Source of the DNA: Tipula vernalis
Taxonomy: Eukaryota > Arthropoda > Insecta > Diptera > Tipulidae
DNA: 64,000 bases
Direction of reading: 5' to 3'
Assembly: GCA_958295665.1 (NCBI GenBank)
Contig: OY282559.1
Coordinates: 271,944,047-272,008,046, forward strand
Shown in pieces: positions 1 through 10,779 of the stretch (position 1 is its first letter; every line of letters begins with the position of its first letter). The position numbers and the translations under genes were made by a program. The notes below the pieces were generated by a model. It had not been told where the DNA came from and did no database searches. It saw nothing but the letters and a program-made list of their open reading frames with translations.

Positions 1-2839
1 TAAAATGAGCAGATCTTTAAGAATTGTCACCTGGAACGCGAACGGACTAGCGCAACATGTTCCAGAGCTAGAAATTTTTCTAAATTTAGAAAAAATAGAT
101 ATCTGCCTTATATCGGAGAGCCATTTGACAAAAACATCATTTATTAAAATACGTGATTATGAATGTTACCATGCTGTTCACCCAGGAGAAAAACCCAGAG
201 GAGGATCAACAGTAATAGTGAAAAAGAGTCTCAAACACTATGAAGAACCTAGTATAGAAGAGGAAAGTATGCAAGTTAAAACCATAAAAGTTGAAACTAA
301 CAATAATAATGAATACAGTATTTCCTCTATCTACTGCCCTCCACGCTATAATCTAAACAAAGAAGATTATAATAGACTCTTTAGATCACTAGGATCCAAT
401 TTTATTATTGGTGGTGACTTTAATGCAAAAAACACCTATTGGGGATCAAGACTTACCACCCATAAAGGAAAAGAGCTATTCGAAGCCGGACGAATAAATA
501 ACTGCGAGTTCCACTCTGGAGATAAACCAACATACTGGCCTTCTGATATAAATAAAATACCAGATCTCATTGATTTTTATGTAACGAAAGGGATCTTCGA
601 GGATTACATGTGCATCGAAAACAGCGAAGGGATATATTCCGATCATACACCTGTTATCATGCCACTCAGCACAATGATAATTAATAAGGATAACCTGCCT
701 AAATTAACAAATAATAGAACTAACTGGGACCTATTCCAAGAACTAATTGAAATGCAAACAAATCTACGAGTGCCGATTAAAACACCGGTACAGTTGGAAG
801 AGGAACTAGAGGTATTTAACAGTACTATTCAACAAGCAGCATGGGAAAGTTCTCTTGCTAGTCACACCGAATCCCGTAGGAATCAAAATTATCCTATTGA
901 GGTCAGGGAGTTAGTTAGAGAGAAACGGAAGGCAAGAAAAACCTGGCAAAGGACACGCGCCCCGGAAAACAAAAAAATCCTCAATTTTCTATGCAATAAA
1001 CTAAAACAACTTATAAAAGAAATTAAGAATGAAACTATTAACAAGTACTTAAATGGTCTCACCGAACATAAAGATACTGATTACTCTCTTTGGAAAGCAA
1101 CAAAGGGATTAAAAAGAACTAAAATGCATGTGCCACCTATTAAAAATGGGGAAGGAACCTGGGCCAAAAGTAACAAGCAAAAAGCTTTTTTATTTGCAGC
1201 TCACTTGGAAGACACCTTTCAACCGTTACCTAGGCAAACAGCAGATGAAAACATAATAACAATTAGCAAAATTGATGAATATAATATTCGATGTGTAACA
1301 TTACAGGAATTAAAAAATGAGATCAAGTGTAATTTGAACGCAAAAAAAGCTCCAGGATATGATTTAATTACTGGACAAGTCGTAAAAGCCATTCCCGATA
1401 AGGGACTACGAAAATTGGTTCAAATTATCAATCTTGTCTTCAGACTAAAATATGTCCCACGGCAATGGAAGGTTGCTGAAGTAATTATGATCCCCAAACC
1501 AGGCAAACCAGCGAACGATAAAAAGTCGTACAGACCGATTTCACTACTTCCTGTAATTTCAAAATTATTTGAAAAATTACTGCTCAAGAGACTTAAGCCA
1601 ATAATAGAAGAGAGAAATTTGATTCCACCACACCAATTTGGATTTAGAGAAAGTCACTCTACGATAGAACAAGTTCACAGAATAACGGATATAATCGAAG
1701 ACTCACTTGAGAATAAGAAGATATGCTCCAGCATCTTCTTAGATGTAGCACAAGCTTTCGACAAAGTTTGGCACCAAGGACTTGAATTTAAATTGCATCG
1801 AGATCTACCTAAGCAATTCTATCAAATTCTTAAATCTTATATCGCAGACCGACATTTCCGTGTAAAATATAACCAAGAGTACTCTGAACTAAAGAGAATA
1901 TCAGCAGGCATACCACAGGGTAGCATACTGGGTCCTATATTGTACATCCTGTACACCAGAGATATGCCAAATACAGAAGGTGCCACCATAGCAACATTTG
2001 CAGACGATACAGCTATTCTGGCGACTGGAAAGTGTATATCAGAAGCAACGACCAAACTTCAAAAAGCAACCGACACAGTGAGTAGTTGGACAAAGAAATG
2101 GCGCATTAGCCTAAACGAAGCAAAGTCAGTTCACGTAAACTTCACAAACCAGAAAGTTAACTGGATTCCAGTGAAACTTAATTCAAGGCCGGTTCCAAAT
2201 GCAAATACAGCCAAATACCTCGGCATGACTCTCGATTGCAAGCTTAGATGGGAAGAGCATGTTAAAAAGAAAAAAGAAGAATTGAACATTAAATATAGGA
2301 AAATGTATTGGCTAATAGGTAGAAACTCTGAGCTTACAATACATAACAAATTGCTATTATATCAGCAAATACTTAAACCAGTATGGACCTACGGTATTCA
2401 ACTTTGGGGTTGTACCAAGAAGAGAAATGTACAAATGATTCAATGTTTTCAAAACAAAGTGCTGCGTGGCATTGTAAACGCACCATGGTACATTAGAAAT
2501 GATAACCTCCATAGGGACTTAAATATGGAATATGTAAGTGAAGAAATACAAAATCATGCGAAGAAACACATTCAGCGGATATCTCGGCACCAAAATGCAG
2601 ACATACGAAGTTTGTTGGATACCACCAATGCAGTAAGAAGACTTTAAAGGCAGAAACCTTTGGAATTGGGCAGTTGTATTTAATTCGGATAGAGAAAAAT
2701 AATTACTATGTAAATTCAAACGGGAGTAACCATTGGGCTACTGCCCGTCCAATGTGAATCTTCATTTAAGAAAGATAAATTACTAAATGATTTGTAAATC
2801 AGTTGTAATATTAAATAAAGGGAAAAAAAAAAAAAAAAA
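1..2839 (+). mobile_element. Jockey-like non-LTR retrotransposon, 3' portion
   Basis: The left part of the window is a LINE-type element running off the left edge. It has one long EN-RT reading frame, a short 3' UTR with an AATAAA signal near 2814, and a poly(A) run at 2823-2839, as expected of target-primed reverse transcription. ORF1 (the nucleic-acid-binding Gag-like protein) should lie just outside the window. The target-site duplication cannot be tested because the 5' end is missing. A long uninterrupted frame suggests a fairly recent copy. Confidence 0.9.
5..2647 (+). CDS. Jockey-clade ORF2: endonuclease-reverse transcriptase
   Basis: This 880-residue polyprotein would nick target DNA and copy the element RNA. 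The N-terminal 230 residues are an APE-type endonuclease: a WNANGL start, GGDFNAKN near residue 139 and SDHTP near 212. The reverse transcriptase follows, with KAPGYDLI, YRPISLLPVISKLFEKLL, AGIPQGSILGPILYILYT and the catalytic FADD near residue 665. The C-terminal part has the conserved LKPVWTYGIQLWG block. Length matches Jockey ORF2 (about 900 residues). The frame ends at RRL-stop, and the bases after the stop read RQKPLEL in the same frame, like the usual end of Jockey ORF2, so the stop may be premature by a few codons. The start used is the first ATG at position 5, right after a stop; it fits directly before the EN domain. Confidence 0.9.
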   Translation: MSRSLRIVTWNANGLAQHVPELEIFLNLEKIDICLISESHLTKTSFIKIRDYECYHAVHPGEKPRGGSTVIVKKSLKHYEEPSIEEESMQVKTIKVETNNNNEYSISSIYCPPRYNLNKEDYNRLFRSLGSNFIIGGDFNAKNTYWGSRLTTHKGKELFEAGRINNCEFHSGDKPTYWPSDINKIPDLIDFYVTKGIFEDYMCIENSEGIYSDHTPVIMPLSTMIINKDNLPKLTNNRTNWDLFQELIEMQTNLRVPIKTPVQLEEELEVFNSTIQQAAWESSLASHTESRRNQNYPIEVRELVREKRKARKTWQRTRAPENKKILNFLCNKLKQLIKEIKNETINKYLNGLTEHKDTDYSLWKATKGLKRTKMHVPPIKNGEGTWAKSNKQKAFLFAAHLEDTFQPLPRQTADENIITISKIDEYNIRCVTLQELKNEIKCNLNAKKAPGYDLITGQVVKAIPDKGLRKLVQIINLVFRLKYVPRQWKVAEVIMIPKPGKPANDKKSYRPISLLPVISKLFEKLLLKRLKPIIEERNLIPPHQFGFRESHSTIEQVHRITDIIEDSLENKKICSSIFLDVAQAFDKVWHQGLEFKLHRDLPKQFYQILKSYIADRHFRVKYNQEYSELKRISAGIPQGSILGPILYILYTRDMPNTEGATIATFADDTAILATGKCISEATTKLQKATDTVSSWTKKWRISLNEAKSVHVNFTNQKVNWIPVKLNSRPVPNANTAKYLGMTLDCKLRWEEHVKKKKEELNIKYRKMYWLIGRNSELTIHNKLLLYQQILKPVWTYGIQLWGCTKKRNVQMIQCFQNKVLRGIVNAPWYIRNDNLHRDLNMEYVSEEIQNHAKKHIQRISRHQNADIRSLLDTTNAVRRL

Positions 2840-3277
2840 CTATTATGTTATATGGATTTTCTTGTAAATAAAAATAAATTTTTCAGTGGCTAAACCAATT
2901 AACTCCATAAAATTGGATTTAATGTTCAGGGAACTTATTAAAAAACATTTTTATTTCAGAAATTTAAACTTTAAAAGATAATTTAATTTATGAGGAGTGA
3001 CTAACCCCACTTTTTTACCTTTTATCATTTTCATAAATTTTGGAAATCAATTTTTCAAACATTACTAATTTCTCTACTTTTTATTTTGTGGAGTTAGGCC
3101 TTATAGCTTCTGACCCATCCATATATAAGCCGCCAAAAAATTATAGCATCGCAATTTTGGTTTACATAGTCCTTTCTCATTTTAGCTAATCGATATTTTT
3201 TTATTGCGTGCAGCTCTATGCAAGGCAAACATTTTTTGCAAGGCAAACATTTTTCTTCATCTAAATCGGGCATGATT
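2840..3277. other. AT-rich intergenic stretch
   Basis: I see no reading frame, RNA gene or clear repeat here. A short direct duplication (gcaaggcaaacattttt) occurs near 3222-3255. Confidence 0.5.
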
Positions 3278-3525
3278 GTAACAAAATTTTATACTATGCA
3301 TGTGTTGTAAAAGTAGGCAGTACAATTGTTCCGGTTGCTGAGTTTATTTCATATAAGCATGATGCTGGAACTATTGGGAAATTTTTGATTGATTTTAAAT
3401 CGAAAATGTCACAAATTCCAAGGTTACGACTGCCCAAGGTATATGTGGTAGATTGGACCTGGGCTTATATTCAGTCTATCCTGCACATATTTAATAATAT
3501 GACTGTAATCGATTATATGCAATAA
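3278..3525 (+). pseudogene. Coding remnant of a transposon-type protein
   Basis: An open stretch of about 80 codons reads as plausible protein (KVGSTIVPVAEF, HDAGTIGKFLIDFK, IPRLRLPKVYVVDW) and ends at a TAA. The pattern of a PVAEFIS-KHD block followed by a VVDW block recalls a repeated arthropod family of uncharacterised, transposase-like proteins with a conserved D-S/W site, but this is from memory. No start codon or flanking exon is recognised. It is most likely a fragment of a decayed DNA transposon gene. Confidence 0.35.
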
Positions 3526-4008
3526 ACATACGATTGCTTCATTAAGAACAAGGTTCACAATAAAAACATTTATATTATTATTCAATGGTCTTTTTTAATT
3601 ATGTTTTGGTTGATAGCTTCTTTATAGACCACTATTAAAAATTGTTTCTCGTTTTTTCTCCTCTATTTTATTCTGCCAATATTTCGGTTTTGTTGACCAT
3701 TTTCAAGGCTTATATCTATTTTAATTTACAAATGTACATTTTTTTATAAATAATATATCTAATTAACACAGTTTTACAATCATATAAAAAAATATAAAAA
3801 TATATACATATATCAAAAACAAGAATACAGCAATGTTCAATTACTTACAAAATATTTTCTAATCGTTACACGATTCAAAAATCAAACTTTTTTGAATGAA
3901 TTGTAAAATTCAAAATCAAAAACACAATAGTAATTTGTTTTTTTCCGCTATCCTTGACCTAATATCGAACTCAAATTACTATGAACAGCTGATTTTTCAA
4001 AATATGAA
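3526..4008. other. AT-rich intergenic stretch
   Basis: No supported gene or structure seen; long A/T runs only. It leads into the perfect hairpin that starts at 4009. Confidence 0.5.
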
Positions 4009-4220
4009 CATAAATACCATACGTAATAGAATTTGGACTACATTGATGTTTGTAAAATAATTATATTTTGGAAAAGACCAAACAAATCATTTTTTGCAAT
4101 TTAATTAAAAATTATTCAAAATAAAAAAATTGCAAAAAATGATTTGTTTGGTCTTTTCCAAAATATAATTATTTTACAAACATCAATGTAGTCCAAATTC
4201 TATTACGTATGGTATTTATG
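4009..4220. repeat. Perfect 94-bp inverted repeat (hairpin)
   Basis: Arms at 4009-4102 and 4127-4220 are exact reverse complements by direct reading, separated by a 24-nt A/T-rich loop. Partial similarity of the flanks (ttttcaaa on both sides) suggests the original palindrome was slightly longer. It could be a foldback MITE or a palindromic duplication. The lack of any mismatch means it formed recently or is held identical. Confidence 0.9.
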
Positions 4221-4230
4221 AGTTTGAAAA

Positions 4231-4304
4231 GGAAATAACGGTTGCGGAAAGCGTAGAGCAGAAAACAGAGGGTAAACAACCCTTGGTTGAATGGACACAA
4301 GAAC
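4231..4304 (+). pseudogene. gag fragment of Ty3/gypsy family A
   Basis: About 74 bp align with the gag gene of the intact element at 14691-14757 (shared blocks such as gtagagcagaaa and aaacaaccc), with scattered differences. It is a small old piece of family A lying between the hairpin and the truncated end of the family B element. Confidence 0.6.
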
Positions 4305-4313
4305 TTTTTTAAT

Positions 4314-6064
4314 TTATATGATTTTACCGTACATAACCATAAAATGGCTTCCTTCTATATAAGGGCGAAAACGATCTATTGCCAAAATGACTGCCAAACA
4401 TTCTTTCTCTGTAGTGTGATACTTTCGTTGTTGGCTTGTCAGTTTATGGCTGTAAAATGAAATCACCTTTTCAGTGTCTCCTTCTCCTTGAGTGAGCACA
4501 GCTCCAACTCCGACATCAGAAGCGTCCGTCTGGATAATGAACTCTTTTCTAAAGTCGGGATTAGCGAGAATTGGAGGAGATATTAACATAGTTTTCAACT
4601 TTAGGAAGGCTAAATTCGCATCTTCAGTCCACTTAAATCGTTTACCTTTTTTAAGAATATCGGAAATTGGAGAAGTAATGGTTGAAAAATTATTGATAAA
4701 TCTTCTGTACCAACTTGCCATTCCTAGAAACCTGCGAACAGCTTTTGCTGAATTAGGCACTGGGTAATTAAGAATAGAAGATACTTTTTCCGGATCGGTT
4801 CGCAGTCCCTCTCGAGATATCACATACCCTAAATATTTCATTTGTAATTGCAGAAACTTTGATTTATCCAGATTTATCGTAAGACCAGCAACTTTCAATC
4901 TATCAGCAACTATTCCAAGAAGCCGAATATGCTCATCCAATTTCTCCGTCGATATGATTATATCATCTAAATAGACGAATACTTGAGGCTCAAGATCAAC
5001 CCCAAGTACACGATCCATTAGGCGAGCTTGGGTTTGAGGAGCGTTATGTAAACCAAAAGGCATAACAGTAAACTGAAAATGCCCCCTAGCAGAGATATAA
5101 AATGCTGTCTTTTCTTTCGATTCCTCCTCCAGAGGAATTTGCCAAAAGGCGTCAGATAGATCTACACTAGAAAGGTAGTTAGTACTCTTAAAGCGACCAA
5201 GAATTCTAGAGATATGAGGCAGAGGATATGCATCAGGTTTCGTAACTGAATTCAATTTTCGGGAATCCAAACAAACCCGTATTTTCCTATTTGGCTTCGA
5301 AACAGGAACTAGAGGATTGCTCCACGGGCTCATCGAATTTTCAATCACCCCCAATCGTAACATACGATCGATTTCTTCTTCTACCTTTTCTTGCATAAAC
5401 GGTGACATGGGGTAATTCCTTTGTTTAATAGGCCTGGCGTCGCCTGTGTCAATTAGGTGACTTAATACCGATGTTCTACCAATGTTATCTAAATCGGACA
5501 GTGGAAACCGAGAAAGAACGGAAGATAAATGATTTAATTCCGTTTCAAAAAGTTTATGTGGAACTTCGGCAATTTTAGTGGCTATTTGATTTTCAATCAC
5601 GCATTCTACCACTGGTTTTATTTTAAACATTTTCCAAAAATCAATGCCCAGAATTAATAAGTTTGTTATAGAGGGAACAATCAATGTAGGTAACACAAAA
5701 GGTTTCCCATTATATGAAAATGGTACATTAACATAACCTCGAATACTGTGATTTGTTCCATCAGCCGTCGACACAAATGAATTTATTGGATAAACCGTTA
5801 AATTGAGTGATTTTATAATACTGTCAGAGTTCTTACCAAAAATAGTACAGCTTGCGCCAGAATCGAGTAATCCTTGAATTTTTAAATCTAGTACACTCAC
5901 TTCAATTGTGGGTCTACCGTCATTAGAATACTCAATGATACCATTTAATACATTTGCGAAATAGGAATATGATAAAGAATTTAGTTTGGTTAGAGTCGAT
6001 GATTTATAGAATTTAGAAGGACTCCGACCTCTAACTTCTACCGGCCGTTTCCCGTACTGTTCTT
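4314..6064 (-). pseudogene. Family B pol: protease, RT and partial RNase H
   Basis: The frame is open from about 6064 to 4314. In order it holds an aspartic protease site (GLLDSGASCTIFG), the connector, a reverse transcriptase with YPLPHISRIL, MPFGLHNAPQTQARLMD and the catalytic VYLDDIII, and the start of RNase H (QTDASDVGVGAVLTQ). It stops after RPYIEGSHFMV within RNase H, with no integrase. Pol lies in a different frame from gag, overlapping its 3' end near 6040-6064, so expression would have needed a ribosomal frameshift. The truncation is structural, not a point mutation. Confidence 0.85.
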
Positions 6065-7578
6065 AGAACATTTTGGACAATTTCGGCACGTAAATCCGCC
6101 ATTACCACACTTGTAGCAAAACATGTTGTTTTTATCTAAAAGACAATTATAATAGACGTGTCCTCCTTGCTGGCAATTCCAATAGGTAACAGTCTTATTA
6201 ATTGGTTTTTCAGGTCCCAAAATTCCTGCAGTTAAGTACTTCTGAGGATTCAATGTTAACCGTCTCTGGTTGCTTTGCAGTTAAATTAGATGAACAAGTT
6301 GCAACACGTTTGTTTACTGATGCTCGTACCGGACGGTTCAAATTTTGTTCCGTAAATAAAGGTTTAAATGAGTGTCTTCGAGATAAATTATAGCGCAAAT
6401 CCTCAATACTTTTACAGCAGCGAGTTAATTCGCCCATAGATTTAATTTGAGCTACAGGGAGTTTTCCCAAATAAAAAGGTAAAAGATTTCGAATTATACA
6501 TTTTAACTTTTCTCGTTCAGAAATAGGTTCTAGAAAATTCTGGAAGTGCAATTCCATTTCAGCCAAATAAATATTGAAATTTTCTGTTTCTTTTTGAAAC
6601 CGCCGATTAATATCTTGCATCAACCAAAAATCGTGATCTTCAGGCAAAAAAACTTCTTTTAATCCTTTAACCAACTGATTCCAAGTTTTGTATTTGCCAT
6701 AGGCCGTTCAGTAAATGAAATATTGAGGCTAACAGTTCTTCATTAGAAACACGCTCGGATTTGGCATACATTTTTACCTGCTGCAAAAAGTCATTTAGTA
6801 GCATTCCCTGGGAATCACCTCTAAAGAAAAGTTTCCATTTGTGAATTGGACATCCCTTAGACCGAAATCTAGAATTTGTACTTGGTATTCCTGTGAAACG
6901 ACCTTGTGGATATTCTGCCAATGATTCTCTAAAAGGTGAAACCGAAGTGTCACTGTCATCCGAACCAGAAAGATTCGCGCCCTCTCCCCGCAATGTTTGA
7001 AATGTAGTTTTTGTTTTCTCTAAAGCATTAGCCCTGGCCGATTCCCCATCCATTCGTGAGTTTTGTTTCAATCGACCGGGTTTTCTAATGTTGGTCTTGA
7101 CAGAATTGACTATGGCCCGGGTAATTCCTGAGTCTGAATTTAAATTTTCACTAGGAAACCTAGCTCCCTCTTCGGTACTTTCTACACCTGAAGCTAATAA
7201 TTCTGGATCAATAAAATTCTCAACAACATTTAGCATGTCTAATAATTTTGGCTTCATATCAGAATGGATAGGAAGAGTACTATTAAGCCGTTCGAGTCGT
7301 AACTTTAAATGGAGGAATTTAGAATTAAATCTCTTACCTTCTTTTCCCCTTTCGGTGATTGGTATACTCGTCAAACTTTTATATTTTTCTTCACATGCTT
7401 TGAACTCCTCATAAGGATTCGCATTCACCGTTTGTGGTACACATTCAGTTCCCTTTGCTTCATTCCGCAGATGATTTCTGAGCGTGCGTCGCATCACCGA
7501 AGTAGACTCAATGTCAAAATTTCCTCGGACTAATAACTCGTAACGGAGTTCATCTTCACTAAGAAATTCACTGTTCAT
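6038..7578 (-). pseudogene. Family B gag, frameshifted
   Basis: The likely start is the ATG at 7578 (MNSEFLSEDELRYEL), although the same frame is open upstream into the leader. A capsid-like region follows (FRGDSQGMLLNDFLQQV, then the next block in another frame from about 6674: DHDFWLMQDINRRFQ). Near 6100-6180 there are two zinc-knuckle-like motifs, the first having lost its first cysteine (YWNCQQGGHVYYNC) and the second reading CYKCGNGGFTCRNC. Frame changes occur near 6670 and 6240. The product would have coated genomic RNA in virus-like particles. Confidence 0.75.
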
Positions 7579-7849
7579 GATTATTATGAGTTTATCTAAA
7601 ATTGGATAATGAAATGGTTTGTTATATAGAAAAAAAAAAATTAAATGTAACAAACAAATCTTAAATTCAAAATATTCAATATAGCAAAAAAAAACCAAAA
7701 TTGAATGAATTTGAAATATCAACATTAATCTGAAAAGAAACATTTAATTACGGTTAAGTATTACATATGATAATTAACCAAAATACAATAAAAATATATT
7801 TTTTTTTTCTTTTAAGAAAGCAAGAAATGAACAAGGTTATTTTTTTCGG

Positions 7850-7867
7850 GCCCCACGTTGGGCGCCA
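7850..7867 (-). other. Primer-binding site, tRNA-Lys type
   Basis: On the minus strand the 18 bases begin TGGCGCCCAACGTGGGGC. From memory they are complementary to the 3' end of metazoan tRNA-Lys(CTT) including CCA. It lies 5 nt inside the LTR end. Confidence 0.75.
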
Positions 7868-7872
7868 AATTA

Positions 7873-9303
7873 TGTAACGCGACTATCGCTTTCCTTAACG
7901 AAATGAACAACAACAAAAAAAAAATCTCTTTGATTCAAAAAAAAAATAAATAGACGAAACAAATATGATAAGTAATATTTTCCAAATTTATAATTTGAAA
8001 TCAAAATTTAATAATATCAAACAAAAAAAAATTTTTTAGGAAAGTTAATTAAACCAAAAATTTATATAACATAAAATAAATAACAAAAAACCAAAATTGT
8101 ATTTAATGAGTAATAAAAAAAAAAAATTTAACAGTGCATTGTTTCAATACATCAATACCGAATGAACCATCGATTATTGTAAAACCCCCTATCTTCGGTT
8201 TACAATTTTCTTCCGTCTGCTATTTTCTTGGGCGCCACCCTGTTTAACAGGGAACCGATCTCACGCGTTGATTTTTCTTCTGCCTGGCAGCTGATGTGGG
8301 CGTAGATTCACAATGTGAGGATATACAAGGTGTGAACAACAACAAAATTATACAAAAAAAAAAAATCAATAATTTAGGAAGGAAATAAAATGGAGTTAGC
8401 GAAAAATGATCCACGCGGTTTTCTCATTACATCACCATGGAGTCATCAACATCCATTTTTACTTGCTAAATTTCTTATAAAATCGAACTCTTCTGATATC
8501 GAGCACAAACCACAGAAATAATATAAAAGTTAATTTTATGCAATTTTACTTTAGGTCCGATAATGTTTACAAGAAAACACTTCGAAATTTCATTTTTAGA
8601 AAAAAAAAATCATCATCGTCCTTAAACAAGATTCACTATATTAGTCTATAGTTCTTCAAACACTTTATGATCATAAAAAAAAAATTCACCACAACTTATT
8701 ATAAAAAAGATGTATACTCATCAACCATTTTATTATTCTTGATGTCCGATGTGACTGCAATCCACTTGTCCAATTTCACCCGTGATGTTCCTTCCTCGAC
8801 AGCTCGATCGCCAAAAAAAAAATATCGACACATTGCAGCTCATCATCCACATCAAATTAATACTTTCCAAAATTTCAAAGTAGGAAAAAAAAGAAAAAAA
8901 ATTATTATCGAACTAAAATTTAGCTTAAGAATAATAAAGAAAACTAAGAAAATTGTAAAACAAATATTATATCCACTGTCAAACTAATTAAGTGATTTTA
9001 AGAAACACAAATAATAATAATCAAAAGTACCAATTGTACAAAAAAAAAAAAATCCAAATAACCAAATAACCCAATGCACTCCAGCATTGATATATTGAAC
9101 AGAAAATGCACTAAAATACAATAGAATACTTAATCATAAAGAGAGTAAATTATCAATACTAAATTTTTAATTAGTATTGGTCCACAAAAAAAAATTATTA
9201 TTTATATGTATTAAAGTAACAACAAAAGAAAATAATATTGGATCGTGAATACAGTGCAAACCCCCCCAAAAAAAAATTAATTACGTTAGCCCAAATTGTT
9301 ACA
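7873..9303 (-). repeat. Long terminal repeat of family B (5' LTR)
   Basis: The inner end is next to the primer site and the outer end abuts interrupted family A sequence; the minus-strand copy begins TGTAACAATTTGGG and ends GTTACA, giving TG...CA termini. At about 1.43 kb it is long and extremely rich in A/T runs. The partner LTR has been lost, so insertion age cannot be read. Short open stretches inside (for example near 8667) are not genes. Confidence 0.7.
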
Positions 9304-9590
9304 AACTGAAGCAAACTATTTGGGTCATCTGGTAACGACTAATGGAATTCACACTGACGAAGAAAAGATCGCAGCGGTAAAGAAAGGATTCACCAACATC
9401 GCCAAGAATTTACACTAGTTGACCAAGAAGAAGAAGGCATTCGATTGGAAGAATGACCAGGTAGAACCATTCGTGGAACTAAGGAGATGGTTATGCGTCG
9501 CGCCAATCTTCGCATACCCTGTACCCAACGTGAAATTTATTTTGGACATTTATTCAAGTAATGACGGTATCACAGTTGTACAGTGACTGA
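9304..9590 (+). pseudogene. Family A pol fragment (RT-RNase H junction)
   Basis: The sequence matches the intact element from about 17466 to 17800 with an internal deletion of about 70 bp and scattered substitutions, including an in-frame stop (cactagttg). It corresponds to the end of RT and the start of RNase H (the catalytic DTDAS has become DIYSS). The family B LTR is inserted exactly at its left edge. Confidence 0.8.
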
Positions 9591-10067
9591 GAGCAGAAAG
9601 AAATAGCAAAAAATAATTCAAATGTGTAAGAGTGGGAAGAAAATATATTTTACATCGGTTTTAGGTTTACTTTAGCGCGCCTGTTATGAAGTAGTTAAAC
9701 TAAATGCAATATGTCAAATATTTTCATGTTTATTTATTTCAAGTTCGTCGCAGAGCATAGATATTGTTAAAAAAAAAAATTAAAATATAAAATATATCTA
9801 AAATATTGGCGATACAATTTTTAATTATTATTAAAGGTGCGAATTTAATTTATTTTATTTCACAACGGTGGTGCTTATACGTGCATATTTTTAAAATAAA
9901 AATGTGGTTCTGTTGTATTTTAAATATTAAAAGATGTATCGTAAGTATTATACAAAACAAAAAGTGTTTGACAAATCGTTCTTATAAGTAAAATATTATC
10001 TAAGATTCAAACCAATGCCATATTAATTTTTAATTCATAATTTCCAATTTATTGTTTTCATTCATGT
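9591..10067. other. AT-rich stretch without gene
   Basis: No coding similarity seen on either strand. A short open frame at 9806-9991 has no recognisable domain and I leave it out. Confidence 0.5.
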
Positions 10068-10388
10068 TTAAATTTTATCAATCATTCGTTCTACGTCATC
10101 TTTACTGTGGCTGCTTATTTGAATGATTTCTTCTTTTATATTTTTGACAAATATCACATCTGAATCGTTGTCAAAATTATTGTCCTCTTCAAGATCAGAA
10201 CAAAAAATGTCTATGCTCTCACTAACAGAATATTCTTCCTTAGTATTATCTGTAAATTAGACTTATCTCTTACAAGTAAATGTTGATTGGTTTTTGCTAT
10301 TATATTTAGCCTTACCGTTCTCCAATTCTGAATAATAAGTAGCGTCACTATCGTATTCTGGAAAAGTATTTTCTGGTTTACTGTCCAT
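10068..10388 (-). CDS. Small acidic two-exon protein, unknown function
   Basis: The ATG at 10388 opens exon 1 (10388-10316), followed by an intron with a GTAAG donor and TTTACAG acceptor (10315-10250, 66 bp), then exon 2 (10249-10068) ending TAA. The splice joins in phase to give 84 residues. The protein is rich in D, E and S (EYDSDATYYSELE, FCSDLEEDNNFDNDSDVIF) and ends DDVERMIDKI. I recognise no domain. Intron size and splice signals match the maltases, so it was probably a real gene. It is divergent from the TNP2-like transposase remnant starting about 400 bp away, so it may be an accessory gene of that transposon rather than a host gene. Confidence 0.5.
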
Positions 10389-10779
10389 TGTACTAATGGG
10401 CACTACACGTTTTCATTTCACGATTTTTTAATAATCACTAAAAAGTTAAATTGTTAAAACGTTGAGCGGCAAGCGGTAAAACGAAACGGTACGTTTAATA
10501 ATATTTTTTACAGCTTATATTTTCATTAGGTAACTATTTTGTTTTTTTAATATTAGCCTTCATTTACATAACAATATATTTAAACGCTAAGCCCATTGAA
10601 AAACGAAATACCGAAAATCGGCGTTTTTGTTGTCCACAAAACTTATCAATCGAGTTAGGATAGAAGAAGCAGATGAGCAGGCTAGGTTACCTACCAGGGT
10701 GGCACATAAGCAACCATCAAGTTCCACCAGTTTTATATCAGAGCAATTAATACATAGAACAATAATTTTTCAGATAAGG

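Larger units (their letters stand above)
4314..9303 (-). mobile_element. Ty3/gypsy LTR retrotransposon, family B, 3'-truncated
   Basis: On the minus strand the order is LTR (9303-7873), a 5-nt spacer, primer site (7867-7850), gag, then protease-RT-RNase H ending abruptly near 4314. Integrase and the 3' LTR are missing, so the copy is dead. The 5' LTR outer end abuts sequence matching the inside of family A pol (9304 onward), which marks the insertion boundary precisely. Several frameshifts break gag. Confidence 0.85.

Noticed and set aside
8667..8987. Open reading frame of 106 codons on the plus strand
   Set aside because: It lies within the family B LTR, is very rich in Lys/Ile from A/T runs and has no domain.
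9806..9991. Open reading frame of 61 codons
   Set aside because: AT-rich composition, no domain, no splice or promoter context.
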